Shown here in pieces: positions 7,084 to 15,667 of a stretch of 64,000 nucleotides of DNA (positions are counted from its first letter, which is position 1; each line of letters begins with the position of its first letter). Source of the DNA: Candidatus Peribacteria bacterium (GTDB lineage: Bacteria; Patescibacteriota; Gracilibacteria; UBA1369; 2-02-FULL-48-14); NCBI GenBank assembly GCA_943349825.1, contig CALQZQ010000002.1, forward strand, positions 186,001 to 250,000, read 5' to 3'. Below the pieces are notes generated by a model. The model ran no database searches, had not been told where the DNA came from, and saw only the letters and a program-made list of their open reading frames with translations. A program made the translations under genes and the position numbers.

Positions 7084-7941
7084 CTACAGATTAGCCTGTT
7101 TCTTCGCAGCTGTCACGGTATTTGAAAGGAGTGTGGCTACCGTCATGGGCCCCACACCTCCCGGCACCGGAGTGATCGCCGCCACTTTATCCTTGAGTCC
7201 TTCAAAATCCGCGTCACCCACCAGCTTACCGTTCTCCAGGCGATTCATGCCCACATCGATCACAATCGCGCCTTCTTTCACCATGTCTGCAGTCAAAAAA
7301 TTCGCTTTTCCCACGGCCACCACAATCACATCAGCCTCCTTCGTATACTTGAGTATATTTTTTGTTCGTGAATGACAGCAGGTCACTGTGGCATCCCTGT
7401 TGAGCAGCATCATTGCCATCGGTTTCCCTACGATATTGCTGCGGCCGATCACCACACAATCCAGCCCACCCACATCAATCTTATAATAATCCAAAATCTT
7501 CGTGATGCCCTTCGGCGTGCACGGCGACATGTCCTCAAATTCCTTGCTCAAAAACATTTTCCCCACGTTGTAAGCCTGAAATCCATCCACATCTTTGTAA
7601 GGGTTGATCGCCTTGATCACCTTCGCCGGATCGATTCCTCGGGGCAGGGGCAGCTGCACAATCATACCTGTTACAGAAGCATCCTGATTCAACTCCTCGA
7701 TCTTAGCCAAAAGCCCATCCTGAGTGATCGTGTCCGGCAAACTCACTCGTTCAGACAGCATGCCCACTTTGGCACAGGCCTCCTCTTTTTTTCCCACATA
7801 AACCGCGCTCGCCGGATTGTTCCCCACGACAATAACCACCAGTTTGGGAATCCGCCCGTCCGCTTTCAGCTTTTCAATCTCTTCTTTAACCTGAGAGAGC
7901 AGAAAGTCCGAAACGACGCGTCCATCCAGTAAGGTGGCCAT
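7084..7941 (-). CDS. folD: Bifunctional methylene-THF dehydrogenase / methenyl-THF cyclohydrolase
   Basis: The 285-aa FolD makes 10-formyl-tetrahydrofolate from 5,10-methylene-THF with NADP reduction, feeding formyl groups to purine synthesis. Visible motifs are the catalytic YVGKKEEACAKVG region with its Tyr and Lys (about residues 48-60), GMIVQLPLP (about 92-100), the Rossmann GRSNIVGKPMA (about 167-177) and the C-terminal TPVPGGVGPMTVA. Length is normal. It sits directly upstream of purF-purD, a logical pathway grouping. Confidence 0.96.
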   Translation of the reverse strand: MATLLDGRVVSDFLLSQVKEEIEKLKADGRIPKLVVIVVGNNPASAVYVGKKEEACAKVGMLSERVSLPDTITQDGLLAKIEELNQDASVTGMIVQLPLPRGIDPAKVIKAINPYKDVDGFQAYNVGKMFLSKEFEDMSPCTPKGITKILDYYKIDVGGLDCVVIGRSNIVGKPMAMMLLNRDATVTCCHSRTKNILKYTKEADVIVVAVGKANFLTADMVKEGAIVIDVGMNRLENGKLVGDADFEGLKDKVAAITPVPGGVGPMTVATLLSNTVTAAKKQANL

Positions 7942-8001
7942 GAACCGGGGCTAGAGATTTTATTCTAACAGGTTCGATAGGCGATTCAAGGGCTCTTTGA
8001 G

Positions 8002-8577
8002 TTAGAGCCGAGTCTGCACCACTTTCCACAGCAGCTCCTCCGTTTCATCTTTGGTAGGCTGCACCGGCACCACCGTCCAGTCGTAGCGTTTTGCCAAGTC
8101 CAAATGCACTCCGCGCGCCCGCTTCATCAAAGCATCGTTGTCTTCGTGCAAATGGCCTGCCTCTTTCGCCGACTCATGACGTTCTCCATCCAGTAAAATA
8201 GCCAAATCCTCCTTGAGCAAATAACGATTCAAAGTCTGCAGCCACTCGGTGTCCGCGCCTTTAATGGTGCCCCACGCAATGCCCGTGCCGGTATAATCTT
8301 CCGCCACCACTATTTTGCCCACAGCCAGCCACTCCTTGAGCGTCGGCTCAAATTGGTAGCGATTCAAAGTGAACCACGTCTGCAACTCTTCCTCCGAAAT
8401 CGACTGCCCTCCGCCACTCCTCAAAAATCCATTCAAAAACACGCCCGTCGGTTCCATTTCATAAACCGGAAATTTCACATACACCGCATCGTAGCCGGCA
8501 GTCTTCAGCCGTTCCACCAGCCGCAGCGCATGCGTGCTTTTCCCAATATTGTTGATCCCGTAGAGAGTGATGAGCAT
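8002..8577 (-). CDS. tmk: Thymidylate kinase-like nucleoside monophosphate kinase
   Basis: The 191-aa protein has a P-loop GINNIGKST near the start, a lid region around SISEEELQTWFTLNRYQFEP resembling the Asn-Arg-Tyr motif of TMP kinases, and VVAEDYTGTGIAWG in the position of the TMPK DRY-like motif. It should phosphorylate dTMP to dTDP, although its P-loop and DR motif diverge, so specificity is inferred. I start it at the ATG at 8577, which places the P-loop at residues 7-15 and leaves four bases after the dut stop; a longer reading to 8706 would overlap dut heavily. dUTPase next door makes the dUMP precursor. Confidence 0.83.
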   Translation of the reverse strand: MLITLYGINNIGKSTHALRLVERLKTAGYDAVYVKFPVYEMEPTGVFLNGFLRSGGGQSISEEELQTWFTLNRYQFEPTLKEWLAVGKIVVAEDYTGTGIAWGTIKGADTEWLQTLNRYLLKEDLAILLDGERHESAKEAGHLHEDNDALMKRARGVHLDLAKRYDWTVVPVQPTKDETEELLWKVVQTRL

Positions 8578-8581
8578 GAAA

Positions 8582-9019
8582 TCAGGATAAAGCATCCGTA
8601 CTCCCAAATCCACCACGGCTATCTTCGCGGATGCTGTCCACTTCTTGCCATTCGAACTTGTCCACTCGCACAAACACTCCTTGGGCGATTTTTTCGCCGC
8701 GCTCAATCGTTACCGCTGCCTCAGAAAAGTTATACACCTGGATTTTCACCTCATCCGTAGGCCCACAGTAATCGTGATCGATGATTCCAAAGCCATGCGG
8801 GGGAGTGAGCCCCTTCTTTTTAGGCGTGCTACTGCGCGAAGCCACGGCCAGCATGTAGCCCTTAGGTACCTCCACAATCACATTCCCGGGGATCAGTTCA
8901 ATCTGTCCGGGTGCCACCGTAACCGTCTCGCGGGCCAGCAGATCAAAGCCCACACTGCCCTCCGTGGCGTAAACGGGTAGAGGAAGATCTTTATCGACGC
9001 GTTGAATACGGATTTGCAT
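8582..9019 (-). CDS. dut: dUTP diphosphatase
   Basis: This 145-aa trimeric-type dUTPase has all the usual motifs: GSVGFDLLA (motif 1), ASRSSTPKKKGL (2), GIIDHDYCG (3, with the catalytic Asp), GEKIAQGVF (4) and the C-terminal RGGFGSTD P-loop-like lid (5). It hydrolyses dUTP to dUMP, preventing uracil misincorporation and feeding dTMP synthesis. It is the first gene of the minus-strand nucleotide cluster and is divergent from the gene at 9098. The insertion KKKGLT in motif 2 is slightly longer than in many homologues. Confidence 0.93.
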   Translation of the reverse strand: MQIRIQRVDKDLPLPVYATEGSVGFDLLARETVTVAPGQIELIPGNVIVEVPKGYMLAVASRSSTPKKKGLTPPHGFGIIDHDYCGPTDEVKIQVYNFSEAAVTIERGEKIAQGVFVRVDKFEWQEVDSIREDSRGGFGSTDALS

Positions 9020-9063
9020 GCTAGTATCTTACACAAAAATACCCCGGCGAGAGCCCAGACGAA

Positions 9064-9091
9064 TTGACAGAAGGCTAAAATAATTTATGAT
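9064..9091 (+). promoter_or_regulatory. Promoter giving a leaderless mRNA for the 9098 gene
   Basis: TTGACA (9064-9069) is followed after 16 bases by TATGAT (9086-9091). The ATG begins 6 bases after the -10 box, the usual distance to the transcription start, so the mRNA should start at or next to the AUG. Confidence 0.75.
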
Positions 9092-9097
9092 TAAAGT

Positions 9098-9832
9098 ATG
9101 AGGTACAGAAATCTTGCCATAGGAACTCTAGTGTTCGGAGCAATAGTGGCAGGTGCCGAGCACTATGCTGAGCCTAAAAAAGGCCCTGAGTTTTCAGACG
9201 CTCCAGTGGTTCTTCCTGTGCGCACTCAAGTGAAACAAAAAACCAGAAAGGTCTTGGAAGATGAAACCGATCCGCTGCCTTGTTCCGAAGAACTCGACGA
9301 TTACCTCGAGTTTCTTGAGGAGGACGATACAGGAGAGGAAGAAAAAGACCTTCGAGCAGAGTTGCGGGATTGTTCCCGAATTTTGACACCCAATCAACGA
9401 GGTTTGCTCAGCAGTCTGGAAGTGGAAAAAAAAGCCGAATTGCGCTACAAGCTCAATTGCTTGGACAGGGAAGACCAGTGTGAAAGCATGGAAAATGGTT
9501 TTGTAGAAACTTTAGAGGATTTTGGGGTAGAGGGCTGGATTTGGAATCCCGACTTCGAGTTTATTTACGATCAAAACGGTTGGACCACAGGAGTCCTTTC
9601 TTACCCCGGCTTCCAGCTCCAACTTCCTGCCACCTTGGCAGATCATGAAGACTCCATACACCTGGAGCCGATGTGGAATGGCGAGGAACCGGTGGTCACC
9701 TTCACCCTGGTGCACGAAGACGAAGAATCTGCAGCTGTGATGAATTTCAACGATGATTTTAACCCGATGGACGTAAGAAAAGAGAATTTAGAAACGATTC
9801 GTGACCTTTGGTTCCAAGCAAACGAGCAATAA
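9098..9832 (+). CDS. Membrane-anchored acidic protein of unknown function
   Basis: The 244-aa protein begins with a short basic start and one hydrophobic helix (about residues 5-20) that could be a signal anchor. The following region is strongly acidic, with EELDDYLEFLEEDD and many Glu/Asp, and carries several Cys. The last 100 residues, including GWIWNPDFEFIYDQNG and PGFQLQLPATL, look like a small extracytoplasmic beta domain resembling those in other secreted genes of this window. I do not recognise a family. It is monocistronic: promoter at 9064, terminator at 9832. Confidence 0.7.
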   Translation: MRYRNLAIGTLVFGAIVAGAEHYAEPKKGPEFSDAPVVLPVRTQVKQKTRKVLEDETDPLPCSEELDDYLEFLEEDDTGEEEKDLRAELRDCSRILTPNQRGLLSSLEVEKKAELRYKLNCLDREDQCESMENGFVETLEDFGVEGWIWNPDFEFIYDQNGWTTGVLSYPGFQLQLPATLADHEDSIHLEPMWNGEEPVVTFTLVHEDEESAAVMNFNDDFNPMDVRKENLETIRDLWFQANEQ

Positions 9833-9859
9833 AAAGCCCCACATTGCTGCAGGGCTTTT
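9832..9859. terminator. Bidirectional terminator between the 9098 gene and rplA
   Basis: AAAAGCCC (9832-9839) pairs with GGGCTTTT (9852-9859) around a 12-base loop. The A-tract and T-tract make it usable from both sides, ending the plus-strand 9098 gene and the minus-strand secE-nusG-rplK-rplA operon. Confidence 0.8.
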
Positions 9860-9876
9860 CGAGGGAAGCACGGTAA

Positions 9877-10578
9877 TTACTTAGAAGCGAGAATCGCAGC
9901 GTTCACGTCCATTTTGATGGCGGGGCTCATGCTGGAGCAGAGCGTCATGCTGTTGATGAAGGTTCCTTTCACAGAAGCAGGCTTCTTGTCGTTCACAGCG
10001 CGGAGGTAAGCGGACACATTCTCAGCCAATTGCTTGGTGTCGAAGGACACTTTACCCACGATGTTGTGGAGATTTCCTTGTTTGTCGTTGCGGAATTCAA
10101 CCTGTCCTTTGATCAAATTAGCCACGGTTTCTCCTACATTAGGGGTAACCGTTCCAGATTTAGGGTTAGGCATGAGTCCAGCCTGACCGAGTTGTCTAGC
10201 GATTTTAGCCATTCCACGCATCATATCGGGAGTAGCAATCGCCACATCGAAGTCCAGCCAACCTTTCTCCACTTTTTCAATGAGTTCATCGGATCCAGCT
10301 TCCATAGCGCCGGCATCTTTAGCTTCTTTAATCTTGTCGTCGGACACGAAAGCGATCACACGAACCTTTTTACCGGTTCCGTGGGGAAGGCTCACCGTGG
10401 AACGGAGTTGTTGGTCCGCAGCAGCGGGATCCACACCTAGGTTCAGGTGAATTTCTACAGAAGAATCGAATTTTGTGGAAGAAATCTCCTTAACGAGCGC
10501 AACGGCTTCGTCCAAAGAGTAAAGCTTGCCCAGCTCAATCTTAGCGAGAGCAGCAGTATATTTTTTACCGTGAGACAT
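9877..10578 (-). CDS. rplA: 50S ribosomal protein L1
   Basis: The 233-aa protein matches uL1 of the L1 stalk over its full length: the start GKKYTAALAKIELGKLYSLDEA, the central VIAFVSDDKIKEAKDAGA, MPNPKSGTVTPNVG (about residues 128-141) and FINSMTLCSSMSPAIKMD near the end. It takes part in E-site tRNA release and can repress its own operon. Some CPR lineages lack L1; its presence here helps to place the organism. It is the last gene of the run secE-nusG-unknown-rplK-rplA. Confidence 0.96.
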   Translation of the reverse strand: MSHGKKYTAALAKIELGKLYSLDEAVALVKEISSTKFDSSVEIHLNLGVDPAAADQQLRSTVSLPHGTGKKVRVIAFVSDDKIKEAKDAGAMEAGSDELIEKVEKGWLDFDVAIATPDMMRGMAKIARQLGQAGLMPNPKSGTVTPNVGETVANLIKGQVEFRNDKQGNLHNIVGKVSFDTKQLAENVSAYLRAVNDKKPASVKGTFINSMTLCSSMSPAIKMDVNAAILASK

Positions 10579-10633
10579 AGAACAGGGGTTATGGGGTGTT
10601 AGCGGTTTTTAAGCCTTCCCCGAAATGATGAGT

Positions 10634-11062
10634 TTAGTTCTCGACTTTCACTCCCATGGAGCGGGCAGTACCGGCCATGATCTTCATAGCGGCGTCGATA
10701 TCGTTTGCATTGAGGTCTTCCATCTTGATTTCAGCGACCTCTCGGAGTTGAGCTTTGGAAATGGTTCCAACCTTATCTTTGTGGGGAACAGCGCTTCCTT
10801 TTTCGAGTCCGATCGCCTTCTTAATAAGAATGGCTGCCGGTGGCTTCTTCATGATGAAAGTGAAGCTGCGGTCTTCCAAGATCGTGATGATCACCGGAAT
10901 AACCGTGTCACCCAAGGGTCGGGTGGCTTCGTTGAACTTGCTGCAGAAGTCCTGGAGGTTTACTCCGTGTGGACCGAGAGCGGTTCCCACGGGAGGTGCC
11001 GGGTTGGCTTTCCCTGCGGGAATCTGAAGTTTGACGATAGCTTGAACTTTCTTAGGAGCCAT
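10634..11062 (-). CDS. rplK: 50S ribosomal protein L11
   Basis: This 142-aa uL11 forms the GTPase-associated centre with 23S rRNA. The N-terminal domain shows [25 protein letters not shown], with the conserved Pro residues, and the RNA-binding C-terminal domain ends [10 protein letters not shown]. Length is normal. It precedes rplA by 55 bases in the usual order. Unusually, a gene for a secreted protein separates it from nusG. Confidence 0.97.
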   Translation of the reverse strand: MAPKKVQAIVKLQIPAGKANPAPPVGTALGPHGVNLQDFCSKFNEATRPLGDTVIPVIITILEDRSFTFIMKKPPAAILIKKAIGLEKGSAVPHKDKVGTISKAQLREVAEIKMEDLNANDIDAAMKIMAGTARSMGVKVEN

Positions 11063-11085
11063 AAATTGCGTAAAGCTGGCTGATT

Positions 11086-11766
11086 CTACTGAAGGGTCTT
11101 CAAACTGTCAAACACTTTTTTCATGCTCTCGTGATAGCCCTGCGCATACTCGAAGCCGTACAGATTGGCGCCCACACGAATCAACAGGTGCACCGTCTTC
11201 ACTTTAGCCTTATGGTTGAAGTAGAAAGACGAGTCTCCATAATTGTTGGCTTCATTCACGGTTCCCATATCTGTGAGAGTCTTAGCCTCATCTCTTAGAT
11301 TCAAATAACCCTGAAAACCGCCGGTGTCGGTGCCGTACTTGATTTCATAAATACTGCCCACAAAAGCAGCGCCACTGAACAGGTTCCATTGGTAAACCGT
11401 GGCCGCACTTTGATCCGTAAAGCCTAAAAATTCAAAGACCAAGCCAGAAAAGCCAGCTTCCTTCAACGTGGGATTCTCAAAACCTGCCGTTCTAAAAAGG
11501 TCTACGCTTAGAGAAGAGGGAGTGTCCTCAGCAGTTTCCTGAAGTTCGACAGGTTGATCCGGGCTCGTAGGAGTATCAGTAGTGGTGTCGGTTACGGGCA
11601 AGGTCAGAGGCTCGCTAGTATCTGTAATGGGCGTAGGCATGACTTCAGTGGTGTCCACTGTGTCCACCGCCGTGTCTAGATTCAAATAATTATTAAAAAG
11701 CACGTCCGTGATGGTGAGCACCACGACGAGCGACAGAATAATCGAGAAAACCGTGAATTTCTGCAT
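11086..11766 (-). CDS. Membrane-anchored protein inserted between nusG and rplK
   Basis: The 226-aa product has an N-terminal hydrophobic helix (about residues 4-22, no clear lipobox), a Thr/Pro/Asp-rich linker (about 30-85) typical of a cell-wall spacer, and a globular C-terminal domain with [34 protein letters not shown] and an aromatic end. I do not recognise the family. It should be tethered outside the membrane. Spacing of 27 bases to nusG and 23 to rplK puts it in the translation operon, which is unexpected for an exported protein. Confidence 0.75.
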   Translation of the reverse strand: MQKFTVFSIILSLVVVLTITDVLFNNYLNLDTAVDTVDTTEVMPTPITDTSEPLTLPVTDTTTDTPTSPDQPVELQETAEDTPSSLSVDLFRTAGFENPTLKEAGFSGLVFEFLGFTDQSAATVYQWNLFSGAAFVGSIYEIKYGTDTGGFQGYLNLRDEAKTLTDMGTVNEANNYGDSSFYFNHKAKVKTVHLLIRVGANLYGFEYAQGYHESMKKVFDSLKTLQ

Positions 11767-11793
11767 AGGCGTGAAAAAGCTGTCTCCTTTGTA

Positions 11794-12342
11794 CTATTTT
11801 TTCTTCACCTGGTCAAAATCCAATTCTACCGGTGTTTCACGTCCAAAGATGGAGATCATCACTTTCACCTTACCCTTTTCTTCATCGATTTCGTTCACCA
11901 CACCTTCGTAGCCGGCGAAAGGTCCATCCAAAACGATGACCAAATCGCTGACAGCGAGTGTAATTTTGAACTTGGGAGCGTTGTCGTCTTCGAGGTAGCG
12001 AGAAATCACACCAAATTCTTCTGCAGAAACCGGCACAGGGATCGTTCCGGAACCCACGAATCCGGTCACGTTGGGCGTATTACGCACCACGTACCAAGAT
12101 TCATCATCCACCATCATGTCCACCAGCACGTAACCAGGGAAAAGACGTTTCTTCTCTGTTTTTGGCTTCCCTTTCTTCACCACGATTTGCGTTTCTTTAG
12201 GCACAATCACATCAAAAATCTTGTCCTGCATGTTCATGGACTCGATACGTTGCAAAAGCGCTTCACGTACTGCATCTTCGTAACCCGAGTAAGTGTGGAT
12301 CACATACCAGTGACGACCGGTGTTTTTCGCCTGTTTTGCCAT
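11794..12342 (-). CDS. nusG: Transcription termination/antitermination factor NusG
   Basis: The 182-aa NusG has the NGN domain (HWYVIHTYSGYEDAVREAL at about residues 11-29, then KRLFPGYVLV), which binds the RNA polymerase clamp, and a C-terminal KOW domain (VSDLVIVLDGPFAGYEGVV, about 126-144) that contacts ribosomal S10 or Rho. Length and order are normal for the family. It starts three bases after the secE stop, so the two are coupled. Confidence 0.96.
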   Translation of the reverse strand: MAKQAKNTGRHWYVIHTYSGYEDAVREALLQRIESMNMQDKIFDVIVPKETQIVVKKGKPKTEKKRLFPGYVLVDMMVDDESWYVVRNTPNVTGFVGSGTIPVPVSAEEFGVISRYLEDDNAPKFKITLAVSDLVIVLDGPFAGYEGVVNEIDEEKGKVKVMISIFGRETPVELDFDQVKKK

Positions 12343-12345
12343 GAA

Positions 12346-12660
12346 TTATTGTTGTGAGGAGGAATCGGAAGAGTCAGCAGGGACGGTTTCCACGGTAATC
12401 CCATCGGGAGCCACGACACCGGGGCTACTTTCGCCGGAAGTGTCAGTGACGGTGTTATCTGGGGTTGCCTTGAGCAAAGCCTGGTAAGCTTGACTGAATC
12501 CCAAATCGAGCAAACCAAGATAGACGCCGACCACCAGAGAAACTCCGATGACGATACCGGTGAGCAGAGCGGCTTGTTCTTTTGTGGGCCAGGTCACTTT
12601 ACCAAATTCTTCGAACGCGCTTTTGAAGTAAGCGACAACGGGGTTTTGAGAGGATTTCAT
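12346..12660 (-). CDS. secE: Preprotein translocase subunit SecE with an acidic tail
   Basis: The N-terminal 60 residues are a typical single-helix SecE: an amphipathic FKSAFEEFGKVTWPTKEQ motif followed by one membrane helix (about residues 30-52). SecE clamps SecY in the protein-export channel. Most bacterial SecE proteins of this type end after the helix; here about 45 extra residues rich in Ser, Thr, Asp and Val follow it and should lie outside the membrane. The -10-like TATAAA (complement of 12666-12671) lies five bases before the ATG, predicting a leaderless operon transcript. Confidence 0.92.
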   Translation of the reverse strand: MKSSQNPVVAYFKSAFEEFGKVTWPTKEQAALLTGIVIGVSLVVGVYLGLLDLGFSQAYQALLKATPDNTVTDTSGESSPGVVAPDGITVETVPADSSDSSSQQ

Positions 12661-12893
12661 GAGTATTTATAATTGCGTACTATGGCGAAAAAGCCTTGGG
12701 GCTTCAGTGCAAAGGGAATATACAACAGACAGAGGGGAGAATGCAAGAGAAAGTGCTCAGAGCCCAGGCGCGCCAATAGGTGAGCGCATCCTCACCACAA
12801 TTGTGCAAAACGAGCCAGTCAAAGTGATCATTTTGTCAGGACTTTTGGGGTCGATTTTTGCTACAATTTCCCTGTCTTTTAAACCTGTTAAAT

Positions 12894-13688
12894 ATGACTG
12901 ACCAAGAACTTTACGAAAAAGCCAAGCTCTACGGACAAAACGCCCTGCTCTGGCGCCAAAAATTCACAGGACTCTTGCCCGAGGTGAATCGCCGCCGTCT
13001 CCATGAGCGCCACGGCTTTGGAAGTATTTTTGAGTTTGCGTACAAACTAGCGGGCCTTTCAGAGCAGCAGGTTAAAAATGCGCTAAACTTGGAAGCGTCA
13101 TTTACGAACAAACCTACTCTTAAGGCTCTTTTGGAGAACGGGCAGGTGAGCATCAATAAGTTGGTTCGGGTGCAGTCCGTGGCTACTCAAGAAAATGAAA
13201 GTTTCTGGGCGAACCAAGCCCAAGTCCTTTCCAAAAAAGCTTTGGAAACTTTGGTGAGGGATGAAAGGATAGTGAGCCAGCCAAAGGTCCTGCCCGGGCA
13301 GGACCTACAATTCTCAGCATCTGTCCAGAGCCGCCTCCACGAACTGCAGGCCAAGGGAATAGACCTCGACCAACTACTCACGGAATTCCTGGACCAGCGA
13401 GAGGGAAAAATTGCTCAGGAAAAAGAGGCAATCGCTGAAAACCTGCCCGTAGCCACCTCTCGCCAGGTTCCGGCTCGTACCAGGAGGGTCGTCCGCGCAG
13501 AAAACGGCACAAAATGCTCCATCCCAACCTGCCAACGCTCGGCCACCGAAATCCACCATACGCAAACCTTCGCACTCAGTCGCCGGCACGATCCTCACTA
13601 CTTGGCCCCACTCTGCAAAGCTCACCACCAAATTGCGCACGCCATCAATCTGAAGGTGCTGGAAAAACGGCGGGAGGCAGTGGGGTGA
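12894..13688 (+). CDS. HNH endonuclease of the DUF222/13E12-like type
   Basis: The 264-aa protein has the two-part form of this family. The helical N-terminal region (about residues 25-135) contains RHGFGSIFEFAYKLAGLSE and KALLENGQVSINKLVRV. The C-terminal HNH motif runs from CSIPTCQRSATEIHH to LAPLCKAHHQIAH, with Cys pairs and the catalytic His-His. Such proteins are probable DNA nucleases of unknown target, often multicopy. I chose the ATG at 12894. Codons for VLPGQD at about residues 132-137 lie on a 22-bp perfect palindrome, related to non-coding copies elsewhere (see repeats). A -10-like TACAAT lies at 12862-12867 without a good -35. The gap 12661-12893 holds the secE promoter and nothing else I can support. 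Confidence 0.85.
   Translation: MTDQELYEKAKLYGQNALLWRQKFTGLLPEVNRRRLHERHGFGSIFEFAYKLAGLSEQQVKNALNLEASFTNKPTLKALLENGQVSINKLVRVQSVATQENESFWANQAQVLSKKALETLVRDERIVSQPKVLPGQDLQFSASVQSRLHELQAKGIDLDQLLTEFLDQREGKIAQEKEAIAENLPVATSRQVPARTRRVVRAENGTKCSIPTCQRSATEIHHTQTFALSRRHDPHYLAPLCKAHHQIAHAINLKVLEKRREAVG
13285..13306. repeat. Palindromic element copy inside the HNH gene
   Basis: Bases 13285-13306 form a perfect 22-bp palindrome whose centre is TGCCCGGGCA. The left half plus centre, AGGTCCTGCCCGGGCA, is shared with elements at 32688 and 34021, and the flanking bases TACAATTCTCAGCATCTG resemble theirs. In the HNH reading frame it gives VLPGQDLQFSAS, close to VLPGQDFTSSAS read from the 32.7-kb copy, so the insert keeps the frame open. 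Confidence 0.7.
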
Positions 13689-13741
13689 AGCCCCGCCCAC
13701 CAGCGCCACGTGGAGCCCTTCCTTTTTGGGAACTTTTCTGC

Positions 13742-13747
13742 TATAAT
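13742..13747 (+). promoter_or_regulatory. -10 box of the module/PKD operon
   Basis: A perfect TATAAT lies 18 bases before the ATG at 13766; the -35 region (TTCCTT at 13719-13724, 17-base spacer) is weak. This is the only promoter-like sequence before the four-gene run ending at 22769. Confidence 0.6.
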
Positions 13748-13765
13748 AAACAGATTAAAACACGT

Positions 13766-14689
13766 ATGGCACTACGAAAAACAAAAATCAACGCTCTTGG
13801 AGTCCTGATGGCTGTAGCCGCAGGAATAGCGACTTTTGCCCTGGTACACCCGGCTTTTGCCGCGAGTTATATGCCGCTTCCGTCCACCGAAGATTTGAAC
13901 GTGCCGGCCCCGGAAGGCGACACCGCCATTGAAAAACTGGAAAACTTCCTCGGGCCCATTGCTCGCAACCTCCGCATCATCATTGGGGCCATTGCCGTGC
14001 TGCTCATCGTGGTTTCCGGATTCACCATGGTGATCGGGGGCGACAACGAGGAGACCTACAAAAATCAACGTAAATCTGTTTTGTACGGAGTCGTCGGTCT
14101 CATCATGATCAGTCTGGCAGGTCCAATTGCAGAAATCTTCGACTACCGCGAAGGAAACTTCCTGGACGATCCGGACGCTTTTGTGGAACGCGCAGCCCTC
14201 TTCAACGACACAACTCAACTGATCGTGACTTTCTTGAAATATTTCTTGGGCAGCTTAGCCACACTCATGTTCATCCGTTCTGGAGCCCTCATGGTGGCGG
14301 AAGGATCGAACGAAGAAGTGGTGACTCGAGAAAAAAAGAACCTGGCCCTGGGCGCCGCCGGCTTGTTCATGATCTTCGTTTCCGACCTGGTGATTAGAAA
14401 CATTTTCTACAGCGCCACCTACAACACCGACACCAGTTCCACAGTGGTTTCCATCAATCAAAACGAATTCGTAGTGCAGTTGGTGGCCTTTACCAACCTG
14501 GTAGTGAGCTTCGTCGGTCCCATCATGATGTTCGGAATCGCGGCGGGAGGACTGCTCTATGTGGCCTCCTTCGGAAATGAAGAACGCACCGCTCTGGCCA
14601 AAAAAATCATCTTCAATTCCATCATTGGGGTAGTCATCATTTATGGCGCTTTTGCCCTGGTGACCACTGTTATTGCCGGCACTTTCTAA
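13766..14689 (+). CDS. Polytopic membrane protein with three VirB2/TrbC-like two-helix modules
   Basis: This 307-aa protein has a signal peptide (about residues 1-33, ending in AFAAS) and then three tandem copies of one module: a membrane helix, a short loop with Gly and an Asn/Asp-Glu-Glu motif (GGDNEE at 91-96, EGSNEE at 179-184, FGNEER at 269-274), one or two Lys/Arg-Lys pairs, and a second helix containing G-hydrophobic-S/G. Each module resembles the hairpin of VirB2/TrbC pilins of type IV secretion. I chose the ATG at 13766, just after a TATAAT, instead of an upstream in-frame start without signal features. It is the first gene of the operon. No secretion ATPase lies nearby, so a pilus role is only an inference. 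Confidence 0.8.
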   Translation: MALRKTKINALGVLMAVAAGIATFALVHPAFAASYMPLPSTEDLNVPAPEGDTAIEKLENFLGPIARNLRIIIGAIAVLLIVVSGFTMVIGGDNEETYKNQRKSVLYGVVGLIMISLAGPIAEIFDYREGNFLDDPDAFVERAALFNDTTQLIVTFLKYFLGSLATLMFIRSGALMVAEGSNEEVVTREKKNLALGAAGLFMIFVSDLVIRNIFYSATYNTDTSSTVVSINQNEFVVQLVAFTNLVVSFVGPIMMFGIAAGGLLYVASFGNEERTALAKKIIFNSIIGVVIIYGAFALVTTVIAGTF

Positions 14690-14694
14690 CACGC

Positions 14695-15636
14695 ATGAAA
14701 AAACTCTTCTTCACACTCGCGCTGCTCGCTCAACTCTTCCACTTTCCGGTGGCCGATGCCAGCAGCTTTGATTTCGGCACCACTCTGGAGACCTTCCAGG
14801 AAAGCGTGACGGAACAAAGTGTGGAGGTAGACCCCACCGGAACCGGAGTGACTTTGCCCACCTTCACCGACGACACCGAAGAAGGGGCAGGAGTGATTGT
14901 GGCGGCCATTCAACGTTTCTTGGACTTCTTTAAGCTCATAGTGACTCCGGTGGCGATTCTATTCATCACCATCATGGGGGTGAAAATGGTCACCGCCGCA
15001 CGCGACAGCGAAGAGGTCACCACAGCCGCAAAAAATTCAGTCACCTACACTCTCTACGGGCTACTCTTTATCTTCGTCTCCGATTCTGTGGTGAGCGTAT
15101 TTTTTGGATCTGAAGGGGAAATTTTCCGCAACGGAACGAGCGGCGTGCAAGATTTTTCCACAAAATCCTCCAACTTCTTCGCCGGGATTTATGGTCTGGT
15201 GGAAACGCTCATCGGAGCCATCGCAGTTTTCATTCTCGTGACCGCGGGTATGCGCTACGTGGCCGGTTCCTACGACGACGACCAAATCTCCAAAGCCAAA
15301 AAACAGATCCAGTGGGCCCTCGTGGGCCTTTTCGTAATCGGAGTTTCGGAGTTTGTAGTGAAGGACGTACTTTTCCAGGATCAAGGCACTCGTCTGGGAG
15401 TGGAGGAGGGCAAGCAATTGCTGGCGAATCTCACCAACTTCATGGCGGGAACCATGGGAACTATCGCCTTTGTTTCGCTGCTCTATGCGGGTTATCTCTA
15501 TGTCACTGGTGCTCAAAACGAAGACAATGTCGCCAAAGCCAAGAAGATCATCATGTGGTCTTTGGGCGGTATCGTCATCGCTTTAGCAGCCTTCGCTATC
15601 ACCAATACTATAGTAACCCTTGATAGCTCACGCTAA
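14695..15636 (+). CDS. Second triple-module VirB2/TrbC-like membrane protein
   Basis: The 313-aa protein has a signal peptide (about residues 1-23) and then again three helix-loop-helix modules with loops ARDSEEVTTAAKN, GSYDDDQISKAKK and GAQNEDNVAKAKK. It is a paralogue of the preceding gene with a short extracytoplasmic segment before the first module. It starts five bases after the upstream stop, so the two are probably co-translated. The modules keep the Glu/Asp pair and the Lys pair although overall identity looks modest, which suggests that the loop has a function such as subunit packing. Confidence 0.8.
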   Translation: MKKLFFTLALLAQLFHFPVADASSFDFGTTLETFQESVTEQSVEVDPTGTGVTLPTFTDDTEEGAGVIVAAIQRFLDFFKLIVTPVAILFITIMGVKMVTAARDSEEVTTAAKNSVTYTLYGLLFIFVSDSVVSVFFGSEGEIFRNGTSGVQDFSTKSSNFFAGIYGLVETLIGAIAVFILVTAGMRYVAGSYDDDQISKAKKQIQWALVGLFVIGVSEFVVKDVLFQDQGTRLGVEEGKQLLANLTNFMAGTMGTIAFVSLLYAGYLYVTGAQNEDNVAKAKKIIMWSLGGIVIALAAFAITNTIVTLDSSR

Positions 15637-15667
15637 ATCCCTCTATACTATGCACAAGTTTCACGCC

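Noticed and set aside
12659-12901. Possible 80-aa protein between secE and the HNH gene
   Set aside because: It overlaps the HNH start, has no start signal or family features and covers the secE promoter, so chance is more likely.
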